Source: Bog-532 sp963742875
GTDB lineage: Bacteria > Actinomycetota > Actinomycetes > Streptosporangiales > Streptosporangiaceae
Length of the DNA stretch: 64,000 nt
Direction: 5' to 3'
Assembly: GCA_963742875.1 (NCBI GenBank)
Contig: CAVUNO010000012.1
Coordinates: 124,001 to 188,000, forward strand
The position numbers and the translations under genes are program-made. Below the pieces are notes generated by a model. It saw only the letters and a program-made list of their open reading frames with translations. It had not been told where the DNA came from and did no database searches. How positions within the stretch are numbered: position 1 is the stretch's first letter; every line of letters begins with the position of its first letter. Below are positions 53,606-61,628 of this stretch, one piece after another.

Positions 53606-53979
53606 TGCGAGCTCCTCTCCCGGGGACGCGGCTGGCCGCGGAAAACCCAGCCGCGGTAAAGCCCGAACCGGACGATGGTGGCGATCAGGTTGGCGAGGAC
53701 GAGCGCCGCGACTTCGGTGGGCCGGCTGGCGTGCGGGACGACCGCGTGCAGGACGTCGAGGGCGCCGGACGTCAGCGCGAGGGTAATGCCGAACGCGATG
53801 AGGCCGAGTACCTGGTGGCGGGCCGCGTGCACGCGGCCGCGGATGCCGAAAGTGAACCGCCGGTTGGCCGCGGTGTTGGCCACGGCAGTGATCAGCAGGC
53901 TGACGGCGTTCGCGGGCTGCGCTGCCAGCACGTCGCGCAGCAGGAGGTACAGCAGGATGTAGGCGGCGGTACTGGCCAC
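53602..53979 (-). CDS. GtrA-like flippase
   Basis: Four membrane helices (STAAYILLYLLLRDVLA, ANAVSLLITAVANTAANRRF with the family NRRFTFG motif, VLGLIAFGITLALTSGAL, VAALVLANLIATIVRFGLYR with WVF). Its stop overlaps the GT39 start (ATGA). The frame continues upstream of GTG 53979 with LLIGQVLRFAVIGV, the normal GtrA start, but without an ATG/GTG/TTG, so translation may begin at CTG overlapping the GT2 3' end, or the N-terminus is shortened. Proposed role: flipping polyprenyl-phospho-sugar. Confidence 0.85.
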   Translation of the reverse strand: MASTAAYILLYLLLRDVLAAQPANAVSLLITAVANTAANRRFTFGIRGRVHAARHQVLGLIAFGITLALTSGALDVLHAVVPHASRPTEVAALVLANLIATIVRFGLYRGWVFRGQPRPRERSSQ

Positions 53980-54011
53980 GCCGATTACCGCGAACCGCAG
54001 TACCTGGCCGA

Positions 54012-54869
54012 TCAGCAGGGCCCGGCCGGCCCGGCCGCCGTCGCGCCCGGCGGCGAGGAACCGCGCAGCACCGGGACGGCGAGCGTGCCCCGGGCCAGCG
54101 CGGTGCCTAGCCGGACGACGCCGCGCAAGTCGGCCAGGGCGGTGCGCAGCACACGCACCCGGGAGTCTGGGTCGTCAACCCAGTCCACCGGGACCTCGTG
54201 GATACGCAGCCCGGCCCGCTCGGCCAGCACGAGCAGCTCGGTATCGAAGAACCACCCGATGTCGAAGGTCAGCGGGAGCAGGGCCCGCGCCTGGTCCGCC
54301 CGGATCGCCTTGAAGCCGCACTGGGCATCCGAGAACCGGGTGCCCAGCGTCGCGTGCAGCAGCAGGTTGTAGCAGCGCGAGATGATCTCCCGGCGGGGAC
54401 CGCGGACTACCTGGGCGCCGCGGGCCAGCCGGGTGCCGATCGCCACGTCGCTGTGCCCCGACACCAGCGGAGCGAGCAGCGGCAGCAGCGCGTTCAGGTC
54501 CGTCGACAGGTCGACATCCATGTAGGCGTAGATGTCGGCGTCGCTGGCCAGCCAGACCGAGCGCAGTGCCCCGCCCCGCCCGGGCTGCTCGATCCGCACC
54601 GCGCGCACAGAACTGAACTCGGCCTCGAGCGCGCTGGCCACCGCCCATGTGCCGTCATTACTGCCGTTGTCGGCGATCGTTATCCGCGCCGCGAACGGAA
54701 ACCGGTCACACAGATAAGCATGCAGGCGGCGCACGCTCGGGCCGAGGTCACGCTCCTCATTGCGGACCGGGATGACTATCTCCACCACTGCGCCCCGGGG
54801 TGGCTGAGACGGGCGTTCATCGGACGTCCCGGCGGCGCGGAGCAGGGAATCAGACGCCATGCTCACCAT
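54012..54869 (-). CDS. GT2 polyprenyl-phosphate glycosyltransferase (DPM-synthase-like)
   Basis: 285 residues from ATG 54869 (ATG 54860 also possible). Motifs: EIVIPVRNEERDLGPSVRRL, ADNGSNDGT, DADIYAYMDVDLSTDLNALL with the DxD-type metal site, and DAQCGFKAIRADQARALLP. It would transfer a sugar, probably mannose or glucose, from a nucleotide sugar to polyprenyl phosphate at the inner membrane face. It is the first main gene of the GT2-GtrA-GT39 operon. Confidence 0.9.
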   Translation of the reverse strand: MVSMASDSLLRAAGTSDERPSQPPRGAVVEIVIPVRNEERDLGPSVRRLHAYLCDRFPFAARITIADNGSNDGTWAVASALEAEFSSVRAVRIEQPGRGGALRSVWLASDADIYAYMDVDLSTDLNALLPLLAPLVSGHSDVAIGTRLARGAQVVRGPRREIISRCYNLLLHATLGTRFSDAQCGFKAIRADQARALLPLTFDIGWFFDTELLVLAERAGLRIHEVPVDWVDDPDSRVRVLRTALADLRGVVRLGTALARGTLAVPVLRGSSPPGATAAGPAGPC

Positions 54870-54894
54870 ACCCACTGGCCTGTGGCCTGCGCAT
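54850..54894 (-). CDS. Short upstream ORF overlapping the GT2 start
   Basis: AGGAGG at 54907-54902 is perfectly placed before ATG 54894, which opens 14 codons (MRRPQASGYGEHGV) ending in TGA at 54852-54850, eight bases beyond the ATG 54860 of the GT2 gene. The GT2 start itself has no good ribosome site. This suggests translational coupling from a leader peptide. Confidence 0.5.
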   Translation of the reverse strand: MRRPQASGYGEHGV

Positions 54895-55105
54895 GAGTGT
54901 TCCTCCTGTACTGGTCGGCAAAGCCGCGTGCCGCAGCGCGCCCGGCAAGCCATTTCACCGGGCGGCTCGTCAAATCAGCGTCAACGTCTCGCCGCATTCC
55001 CGGCGCGACCACAGCTGAGCAAACCTGCAGCAGTACTTGACGTCGTTCTAACCGGCCGCGGTGACACTACTGGCGGCGGGTCTTGTGCACAGGCGGGAGG
55101 CGCAA

Positions 55106-55762
55106 GTGCGGGTTCTGGTGGTGGAAGATGCGCGGCAGCTGGCAGACGCAATCGCGGACGGGCTGCGGGGTCAGGCCATGGCCGTGGACGTGGTCTTCGA
55201 CGGGCAGGCGGCGCTGGAGAGCCTGGCCGTCAACGATTACGACGTGGTCGTCCTGGACCGGGACCTGCCGCTCGTCCACGGGGACGAGGTGTGCCGGTCA
55301 CTAGCCGCTAGCGGCGCCACGGTCCGGATCCTCATGCTGACGGCCGCCGGGGACCTGTCCGAGCGGGTGACCGGGCTGAACCTCGGCGCCGACGACTACA
55401 TGAGCAAGCCGTTCGCCTTCGCCGAACTGGTCGCGCGGGTCCGGGCCCTGGGACGGCGGGCGCGCCCGGCCGACCCGCCGGTCCTCGAACGCGCGGGAAT
55501 CCGGCTCGATCCCGTCCGGCATGAGGCGTCACGGCACGGACGGCCGCTGGCACTGCGGCACAAGGAGTTCCTTGTCCTAGAAGAACTCCTGCGCGGCGGA
55601 GGCGCCATGGTGTCCGCCGAGCAGCTCCTCGAAAAGGCGTGGGACGCGAATATCGACCCGTTCACGCACGTCGTCCGCGTCACGATCATGACCCTGCGCC
55701 GCAAGCTCGGCGAACCCTCACCGATCGAGACGATCCCCGGAGCGGGGTACCGGATCGCGTGA
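55106..55762 (+). CDS. OmpR-family response regulator
   Basis: GTG 55106 after GGGAGG; 218 residues. The receiver domain shows VLVVEDARQLA, phospho-acceptor Asp in YDVVVLDRDLPL (about residue 51), MLTAAG and MSKPF with the conserved Lys. The winged-helix domain contains RHKEFLVLEELLRGGG, HVVRVTIMTLRRKLG and ETIPGAGYRIA. It pairs with the kinase encoded in overlap downstream and is divergent from the glycosylation operon, a likely target. Confidence 0.93.
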   Translation: MRVLVVEDARQLADAIADGLRGQAMAVDVVFDGQAALESLAVNDYDVVVLDRDLPLVHGDEVCRSLAASGATVRILMLTAAGDLSERVTGLNLGADDYMSKPFAFAELVARVRALGRRARPADPPVLERAGIRLDPVRHEASRHGRPLALRHKEFLVLEELLRGGGAMVSAEQLLEKAWDANIDPFTHVVRVTIMTLRRKLGEPSPIETIPGAGYRIA

Positions 55763-56979
55763 GGTACCTCACCGCATCCCGGCGACAGCCCCGGCTGACC
55801 TTCCTGCGACAGCCACGGCTGAGCATGCGGAGCCGCCTGACCCTGCTTTACGGCGGGTTGTTCCTGATCGCCGGGGGCATTCTCATCGCCATCTTGTACG
55901 TCATCTTCTCGAGCAACTTCCCCGGCGGGCCCCTCGCCGAGGGGATCTTCACGCCGGCCGGGAGGCGACTCCCTCCGCCGGTGCCCCCGCTCAGCCAGGC
56001 CGAGATGCAGGCTCTCGTCCAGAAGCTGAATCAGCATCGCAATGAAATCATCAGCTCGCTGCTATGGGAATCTGTGCTGGCAATGGCCGTGGTGGCGATA
56101 GCAGCCGTGGGCTTCGGCTGGCTAATGGCCGGCCGGGCGCTCCACGCCATACGGCACATCACCGACACAGCCCGGCGGGTCGCCGGGAGTAACCTGCACG
56201 AGCGCATCTCCCTGGTCGGTCCCCGGGATGAGCTGAAGGAACTCGCCGACACATTCGACGCGATGCTGGAGCGGCTGGACGCCTCCTTCGACGGGCAGCG
56301 GCATTTCGCCGCCAACGCCTCGCATGAGCTGCGCACACCGCTGGCAACCAACAGGACCCTGCTGGAGGTTGCCGTGGCACAGCACCGCGTTCCCCCGGAA
56401 CTCCGCCAGGTCATCGACAGCGTGCTCGCGGTCAGCGCCCGCAGCGAGCTGATCCTCGACGGACTGCTCACCCTGGCCCGCTGCGAGAACCAGGCCATCG
56501 AGCGGATGCCCGTCGACCTGTCCGACGTCGCCGCCGGCGCCGTGGAAGAGACGGCCGCGGAAGCCGCTGCCGCAGGAGTCACCATCGACGCGGCACCTTA
56601 CCCGGCACCCACAACCGGCGACCCCATCCTCCTGGAACGCCTCGCGCTCAACCTTGTCCGCAACGGCATCCAGCACAACCACCCCGGCGGCCGGGTCACG
56701 GTGACCACCCGGACGGCTGCCACACCCGGCATGGTCGAGCTCGAGGTAAGCAACTCCGGGCCACCCGTCTCGCCTGAGCAGGTCAGCACATTGTTCGAGC
56801 CCTTCCGGCGGCTCGACGGCAACCGGACCAGCCACCCGCACGGCGCCGGGCTCGGCCTGTCCATCGTCCGGTCCATCACCCAAGCCCATGGGGGGCAGCT
56901 AACCGCGGCCGCCCGAGACGGCGGCGGCCTAATCGTCCAGATCCGACTTGCGGCCACGTCAGCGGAGGTGAGCCGCTGA
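55759..56979 (+). CDS. Sensor histidine kinase
   Basis: GTG 55759 overlaps the regulator stop (GTGA); 406 residues. Two membrane helices (LTLLYGGLFLIAGGILIAIL and LWESVLAMAVVAIAAVGFGW) flank a 60-residue outer loop. HAMP follows, then HisKA with the phosphorylated His in NASHELRTPLA (about residue 193), then HATPase_c with NLVRNGIQHN (N box), VSNSGPPVSPEQVSTLFEPF and HGAGLGLSIV (G box). It should autophosphorylate in response to an envelope signal. Confidence 0.93.
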   Translation: MRYLTASRRQPRLTFLRQPRLSMRSRLTLLYGGLFLIAGGILIAILYVIFSSNFPGGPLAEGIFTPAGRRLPPPVPPLSQAEMQALVQKLNQHRNEIISSLLWESVLAMAVVAIAAVGFGWLMAGRALHAIRHITDTARRVAGSNLHERISLVGPRDELKELADTFDAMLERLDASFDGQRHFAANASHELRTPLATNRTLLEVAVAQHRVPPELRQVIDSVLAVSARSELILDGLLTLARCENQAIERMPVDLSDVAAGAVEETAAEAAAAGVTIDAAPYPAPTTGDPILLERLALNLVRNGIQHNHPGGRVTVTTRTAATPGMVELEVSNSGPPVSPEQVSTLFEPFRRLDGNRTSHPHGAGLGLSIVRSITQAHGGQLTAAARDGGGLIVQIRLAATSAEVSR

Positions 56980-57033
56980 CACTGTCAGGAGGCCGCTCCC
57001 CGGCGATCTCCGTGTGCGGAGGGTGCACCTCAC

Positions 57034-57245
57034 CTACGTCATAACATGGGTCACGGTCGTCTCGCCGTGCCTGGGCCCGGGCGGGGCGTTTGCGGCCTTG
57101 ATGATCATGTCCGCGGTGGGCTGGGCCGCCTTGCGGGCGGTCTGTGGCCGAGAGTTCAGGTACGTGTCGGCAGTCAGCACGACACTGGAGTGGCCCAGTG
57201 CTCCGCGACGCGCTGGTTGGGCACGTCGGCGTCGCGCTGGGCGGG
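57034..57245 (-). pseudogene. Tyrosine recombinase, C-terminal end
   Basis: Read leftwards after a frame change: PNQRVAEH, then HSSVVLTADTYLNSRPQTAR with the Tyr nucleophile, KAAQPTADMIIKAAN, and a stop at 57034. This is the final segment of an integrase catalytic domain. The rest is absent, and no tRNA remnant is visible next to it. Confidence 0.65.
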
Positions 57246-57250
57246 CATGA

Positions 57251-57596
57251 CTGGTGATGGGAAAGGCCCCACCGTAGCGAAGGCTGGCTCGCTAGAGCGA
57301 TCACCAAGGACAGTCGGCGACACGCGCCGTGTAACCGGCACTGCCGTCGCCTCCGCTGCGAGCGCGGAGTCGGCGTTCGGCAGCAGACTCACGGCGGGCA
57401 GTCCAGAGAACCAGGTCACGCTCAGTCCATCTTCCTGGCCGCCAGTTAGGCAGATCGTGATGGCTGCCAGCACCGGAGCATCAGCGGCGCCAGACGCGAG
57501 AACTGAGACCTACGAAGAACACCCTGAAGGCACAACCGGCCTTCAGGATTGGGCTCCGGCAAGTACCACGGTCCGTTCTGCCAGAAGCCCAGCGGT
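57251..57596. other. Stretch without recognised gene
   Basis: A forward frame from ATG 57247 is open for 126 codons with Ala/Ser/Thr-rich composition but no family motif and no good ribosome site. I see no RNA. Confidence 0.3.
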
Positions 57597-57868
57597 CGGG
57601 AACATCCACACCGCCTGCCGCCAATAGCTGCACGGTAACTGCACGGCAGCCTAGCCCGAAGGGCGCGACCGGGAAATAGCCCCGTCGTTGTGCCCGGCCA
57701 CGGCCGTGCACTGGCCAGGGTGCCAGCCAGGGGTGCCAGCCACTGGCGGATGCGGCCACGGCACCGCCTTCCGCACCATGTAACCCATCCCAAGCCGCAG
57801 ACAGCCAAGTGAGCACCCCGCAGCGGCGCGCAAGGCAGCGCGGCGCAGCCAGACAAACGGAGGACAAG
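57597..57868 (+). promoter_or_regulatory. Upstream region of the dehydroquinase-like gene (duplicated before the BON gene)
   Basis: About 270 bases, ending in the ribosome site ACGGAGGACAAGCA, match the region before the BON gene (61242-61520, opposite strand). Shared features include CTGCACGGTAACTGCACGGC, which holds two direct copies of CTGCACGG, and GAAGGGCGCGACCGGGAAAT. IS copy 3 now separates it from its gene. Confidence 0.6.
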
Positions 57869-57974
57869 CAATGAGGTCGTTCCAACCTGAATTGGCTGGT
57901 CAGCGGGCTGGTGTGGCCTGGGTTGGCGGTGCTCGGGCTGGTGGGAGCGGCTGGGCGTAGGTCATGATCGTCTG

Positions 57975-58805
57975 TCAGCGGATGGTGTGCTGGCGGGTAA
58001 GGACGAGCAGCGCGCGCAGCACGGTGGTGGCCTTAGCGGGGCTGAGGCGCAGCCGGGTGAGGATCCGCCAGTTCTTGAGGTCGCTGAAGCCGTGCTCGAC
58101 TGGGGCGCGGGCGGCGGACAGGGCCTGGTTAGCGTGGCGCTGGGCGGGAGTGAGCTTGCGTGTCGCGGTGGCCTTGTAGCCGGTGATGATGACCGGATCT
58201 TCGGGGCCGGGGTCGAGCCCGGTGAAGCCGAGGTCGGCCAGGGCGCCGAGCCCGGCGGTGCGCAGGTGCCCGGTGATGTGGTCGTGGCGGGCAGCACGGA
58301 TCTCACTGGCGGCGCCGCGGCGGGCGGAGGAGATCCAGATCAGGTTGCCTGCCTGGTCGGTGAGAGCGAGGAACAGCAGCCCGTGTTTCTTGTGCTTGCC
58401 GTTGTAATTCTTGCGGTTCGCGGTGCCGGTCCGGCGGCGGGTGGGGATCAGGGTGCCGTCCACCAGCACCGCTTCCCCGCCTTGTTTCTTGATCGCGGCC
58501 AGGGCGCGGTCCAGGCGGGGCGCGCGGGCGGCGAGCAGGCCGATGATCTCCCAGGTCCAGCGGCTGATGGTGGAGGCAGAGACGCCGTTGCCGCCGGCCA
58601 TGTCAGCCAGCCGGTGGTCGTGGCGCAGCGTGGCCAGCACGATGAGGGCGATTCTCCCGGGCGGCAGCTTGCGCCACCGGGAGCCGATCTTCTTCAGGTG
58701 GGCGCGCAGCTGATCAGCGACGAAGGCGAGCGTCTGGCGCGACAGCGGCAGCGCGCACTGGCAGGCAAGCGGGGTGCCCTCGGCGGGCTGGATGGTTGTT
58801 GTCAC
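57975..58805 (-). CDS. IS5-like DDE transposase, copy 3
   Basis: 276 residues, intact, same as copy 2 at every residue I compared. The terminal GTG 58805 start and DDE triad are present. Confidence 0.92.
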   Translation of the reverse strand: MTTTIQPAEGTPLACQCALPLSRQTLAFVADQLRAHLKKIGSRWRKLPPGRIALIVLATLRHDHRLADMAGGNGVSASTISRWTWEIIGLLAARAPRLDRALAAIKKQGGEAVLVDGTLIPTRRRTGTANRKNYNGKHKKHGLLFLALTDQAGNLIWISSARRGAASEIRAARHDHITGHLRTAGLGALADLGFTGLDPGPEDPVIITGYKATATRKLTPAQRHANQALSAARAPVEHGFSDLKNWRILTRLRLSPAKATTVLRALLVLTRQHTIR

Positions 58806-58866
58806 AAGCGCCTAATGGCCCGCCGGGGGCTATCCCGGCAGGCAGCGGCCCCGCACCAGGCTCGGG

Positions 58867-59316
58867 TCAGGGCGCGACGGTGAACCTGCCGGTGGCGTTG
58901 CGGCGCAGCCAGCCGCGGTCTTCGAGCCGCTTGAGCCTGGCGCGGACGTTCTCGGCCTGGCGGCCGGTCACGTCGATGCCGGCCCGCTGGGCGGCCATCA
59001 CGCAGGTCACCGCCCCGCCGGTCTCGGCCGCGACCGCGGCTACCGCCTCCAGCAGTGACCGGTAGTCATCTGGGAGGTCGCCTGTGCCGGATCCCTGGCT
59101 GCGCGGGGGCACCAGCAGCCCGAAACCCCGCTGCGCCGGCCCGGTGCCGCCCGGCTCACCGGCGAGTGCGTCATCGGCTGTCAGCTGGGTGATGACCTGC
59201 CCGGCTATCACCAGCCGTTCCAGCTCGCGCTCGGCATCGGCGAGCTGCTTGCGCAGCAGCTCGACTTCACCGGTCAGCTCGTTGACCCGGCCGGTGATCC
59301 GTTCCGTCAGCTCCAT
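58867..59316 (-). CDS. IS accessory protein: coiled coil plus winged helix, copy 3
   Basis: 149 residues from ATG 59316, or 185 from an in-frame TTG at 59424. Same gene as 5853 and 49611, in native position upstream of the transposase. Confidence 0.7.
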   Translation of the reverse strand: MELTERITGRVNELTGEVELLRKQLADAERELERLVIAGQVITQLTADDALAGEPGGTGPAQRGFGLLVPPRSQGSGTGDLPDDYRSLLEAVAAVAAETGGAVTCVMAAQRAGIDVTGRQAENVRARLKRLEDRGWLRRNATGRFTVAP

Positions 59317-59524
59317 CCCGCCCCCAGGGGGTATTACCGTACGAACAGGGATGGACACAGACGATAACCGGCGGGTACCGCCAATCCGGTACCGACACGC
59401 CGGGCAAACCCGCAACCACGTCAAACGATCAGCAGCTACGCCCAGCCGCTCCCACCAGCACGAGCACCCCCCAATCAGCTCATACCAGTCCCCTGACCAG
59501 CAACTTCAGGTTGGAACGACCCCA

Positions 59525-60076
59525 ATGACGGACGACGTTTCGCACGAGTTCGAGTTCCCGCGGACGGGAACCAAGGTGCACCGGATCGCGCTGATCGACG
59601 GCCCGAACATGTCCAACCTGGGTCATCGCAGCAAGAAGGTCTACGGCCCAAATCAAGGCACGATCGAGAGCCTGCACGCGTACGTGGTCTCCTACGGCAA
59701 GAGCCTCGGCGTCGACGTCGAGACATTTGTCTCCAACTACGAAGGCGCCATCTTGGAGTTCGTCCACCAGTCGGCCGAACGGGTGGACGGCTGCATAATC
59801 AATCCCGCCGGGCTGACCAGCGAGGGCTTCGCCGCCCCGCACGCCCTGCTCGAGACCCACAAGCCCTGGATGGAGCTGCACGAGTCCAACATCGAGGCCA
59901 ACCCGGACGCCTCACGCGGAGCGCCGGTGGGGCCGCTGAAGTCATGGTTCAGCCCCTACGCCACCGGAAAGATGACGGGCATGCGCCAATACGGCTACAT
60001 CGGTGCGCTGGTCGGGCTGATTCTCTCCCTCGACGACCCCGACTTCCTCGGAGCCGAACCAGACCAGCAAGCGTAG
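59525..60076 (+). CDS. Type II dehydroquinase-like (AroQ fold) protein, cut off from its ribosome site
   Basis: 183 residues with the AroQ flavodoxin-like fold: IALIDGPNMSNLGHRSKKVY (substrate loop with Arg and Tyr), SNYEGAILEFVHQSAERVDG, CIINPAGLTSEGFAAPHALL and ELHESNIEA with His. The usual catalytic His in the NPGAxTH motif is replaced (NPAGLTSE), so normal 3-dehydroquinate dehydration is doubtful. IS copy 3 inserted at the start codon; the ATG is restored by the target duplication but the ribosome site is now 1.65 kb upstream. Confidence 0.75.
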   Translation: MTDDVSHEFEFPRTGTKVHRIALIDGPNMSNLGHRSKKVYGPNQGTIESLHAYVVSYGKSLGVDVETFVSNYEGAILEFVHQSAERVDGCIINPAGLTSEGFAAPHALLETHKPWMELHESNIEANPDASRGAPVGPLKSWFSPYATGKMTGMRQYGYIGALVGLILSLDDPDFLGAEPDQQA

Positions 60077-60255
60077 CCCCAGAGCCACCCCCGGACCCAT
60101 TGCCGGCCCCGGTGCCGACCCGCTGGACGCATCGATGATGGGGATCACTGGCGCGACCTTCGGTGAAGACCTCCGCTCAGCTCTCGACTGGAGGGGCGTG
60201 GTTGGAGGCACTGCGCTCTACCTTCAACCACGATCCCCATGCTCACCCGGGCTTA

Positions 60256-60590
60256 TCACGCTGCGCTGGATGCCCAGGTCAGTCGCCACATGTAATGCAG
60301 GGCCCGGAGGTGGGTTTCCATTTCCCGTTCCGCGGCGCCGGCGTCACCTGCGAGCAGATGCTCGAGCAGCCGCCGCCGGGAGCTGGTGATCATCCCGTTG
60401 CGGCCGGACCCACTGCGTGCATCAGCTCGCCGGCGAATCCGGCCCCGCCGCCGGGGTTCCCCGCTGCCCGGTCACCGGCGATTTCGGCTAGCAGGCGGAA
60501 GATCTCCGCGTGCGCGGCGGCCTTGCGTTCCCAGCCAGGCCTGGTTGGCAGGCTGGCCGCACACTCCACGCTGTCGCGCAGCATCCGTCA
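60256..60590 (-). pseudogene. GntR/FCD-domain regulator, C-terminal fragment
   Basis: The frame ERKAAAHAEIFRLLAEIAGD, then after a shift near 60390 SSRRRLLEHLLAGDAGAAER and METHLRALHYMWRL, is the end of an FCD ligand-binding domain of GntR regulators (HxxxxxA and METHL motifs). The DNA-binding half is missing. Confidence 0.65.
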
Positions 60591-61241
60591 GCCGGTGACG
60601 TACAGGTCGTCACGGACGGCGTAGACGCCGGTGGCCATCCACGCCGCGTCGATGACCGTGTCGTGCTCGGCCCAGGTACGGACGTGGCCGGTCAGCGTCA
60701 CCGTGTTCCCGCTGGTGTCGATGGCCACGTCGCTGTCGTCGGGAATCAGCGCGTTGCCGTCCAGGGCGTCCTGCACGCTGAGGGTGACGTCGACCGGGTC
60801 CGCGTCGGTGCTGATGACGATGTCGTCTCTGACGTTGCGGACGCCGGTCAGGTACGTCACCGCCTGCTCGGCCGCGGTCCGCTCGCTGCCGTAGCGCACG
60901 GTGCCGGTGAGGGTGATGTCGCCGTTGCGCGCGGTCGCCTCGACGCCGTCCGGCACGGCGACGTTCAGCGTGAGCGCGTCGTTGGCCGTCGTGGTCAGCG
61001 CCGCGTCGTCCCGGTAATCCCCGGCCGCCAGCACGACCTCGAGGTGGTTCTGCAGCTTCCACACGCCGGCGACCCGCCGCGCCGCCGCGGCTGCCTCCAG
61101 GTACTGCGGGTAGCTGGGCACCGTGCCGTCCAGCGTCACGTCCCCGTTGATGTTCTTCACCGAGATGTCCGAGTCATCGACGAGCGGGTCGTAGCTGAGC
61201 TCGCCGTCCACTGCCTCGCGGATGTCTTTGGTCAGGCTCAT
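60588..61241 (-). CDS. Protein with three BON domains
   Basis: 217 residues, no signal peptide. Three BON repeats: IREAVDGELSYDPLVDDSDI with VTLDGTVPSYPQYLEAA; DALTLNVAVPDGVEATARNG with ITLTGTVRYGSERTAAEQAV; VQDALDGNALIPDDSDVAID with VTLTGHVRTWAEHDTVIDAA. BON domains bind lipids or membranes and such proteins are usually stress induced. Its upstream region is a duplicate of that of the dehydroquinase-like gene. Confidence 0.9.
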   Translation of the reverse strand: MSLTKDIREAVDGELSYDPLVDDSDISVKNINGDVTLDGTVPSYPQYLEAAAAARRVAGVWKLQNHLEVVLAAGDYRDDAALTTTANDALTLNVAVPDGVEATARNGDITLTGTVRYGSERTAAEQAVTYLTGVRNVRDDIVISTDADPVDVTLSVQDALDGNALIPDDSDVAIDTSGNTVTLTGHVRTWAEHDTVIDAAWMATGVYAVRDDLYVTG

Positions 61242-61520
61242 TGCGGTGCGTCCTTCCGTACTCCGTTTTGCCTGGCTGCGCCGCGCTGCCTGCGCGCCGC
61301 TGCGGGTTGCTCCCTTTGGCTGTCTGCCGCTGGGGATGGATTACATGGTGCGGAAGGCGGCGCCGTGGCCGCATCCGCCAGTGGCTGGCACCCCCGGCTG
61401 GTACCTGGCCAGTGCACGGTCCTGGCCGGGCACGACGACGGGGTATTTCCCGGTCGCGCCCTTCGGGTTAGGCTGCCGTGCAGTTACCGTGCGGCTGTTG
61501 GCGGGAGGCGGTGTGGACGT
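61242..61520 (-). promoter_or_regulatory. Upstream region of the BON gene (duplicate of 57597-57868)
   Basis: On the reverse strand it carries the same blocks in the same order (CTGCACGG direct repeats, GGGCGCGACCGGGAAATA, GCCAGCCACTGGCGGATG) up to the ribosome site. Small indels exist, but most positions agree. From 61521 to 61628 no feature is seen. Confidence 0.6.
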
Positions 61521-61628
61521 TCCGACCGCGGGGTCCTTGGGACAGCGGGGCTGGCGCCCGTGCTGGCCGCGGTGGGTGCTTGCGCCGGGGCCGGCGTCGC
61601 GGACGCGGTGTAGCGCCGGGCTGGGCTG

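Larger units (their letters stand above)
57873..59522 (-). mobile_element. 1,650-bp two-gene IS5-like element, copy 3
   Basis: Same ends and length as copy 2, opposite orientation. The flanks are CAAT (57869-57872) and CAAT (59523-59526). Without the IS the target reads GGAGGACAAGCAATGACGG, the ribosome site and start codon of the gene at 59525. Confidence 0.93.

Noticed and set aside
59084..59524. Extended reading frame fusing IS antisense sequence to the dehydroquinase-like gene as the true start
   Set aside because: The first 147 codons lie opposite the IS accessory gene; the native start is the ATG at 59525, as shown by the stranded ribosome site before the IS.
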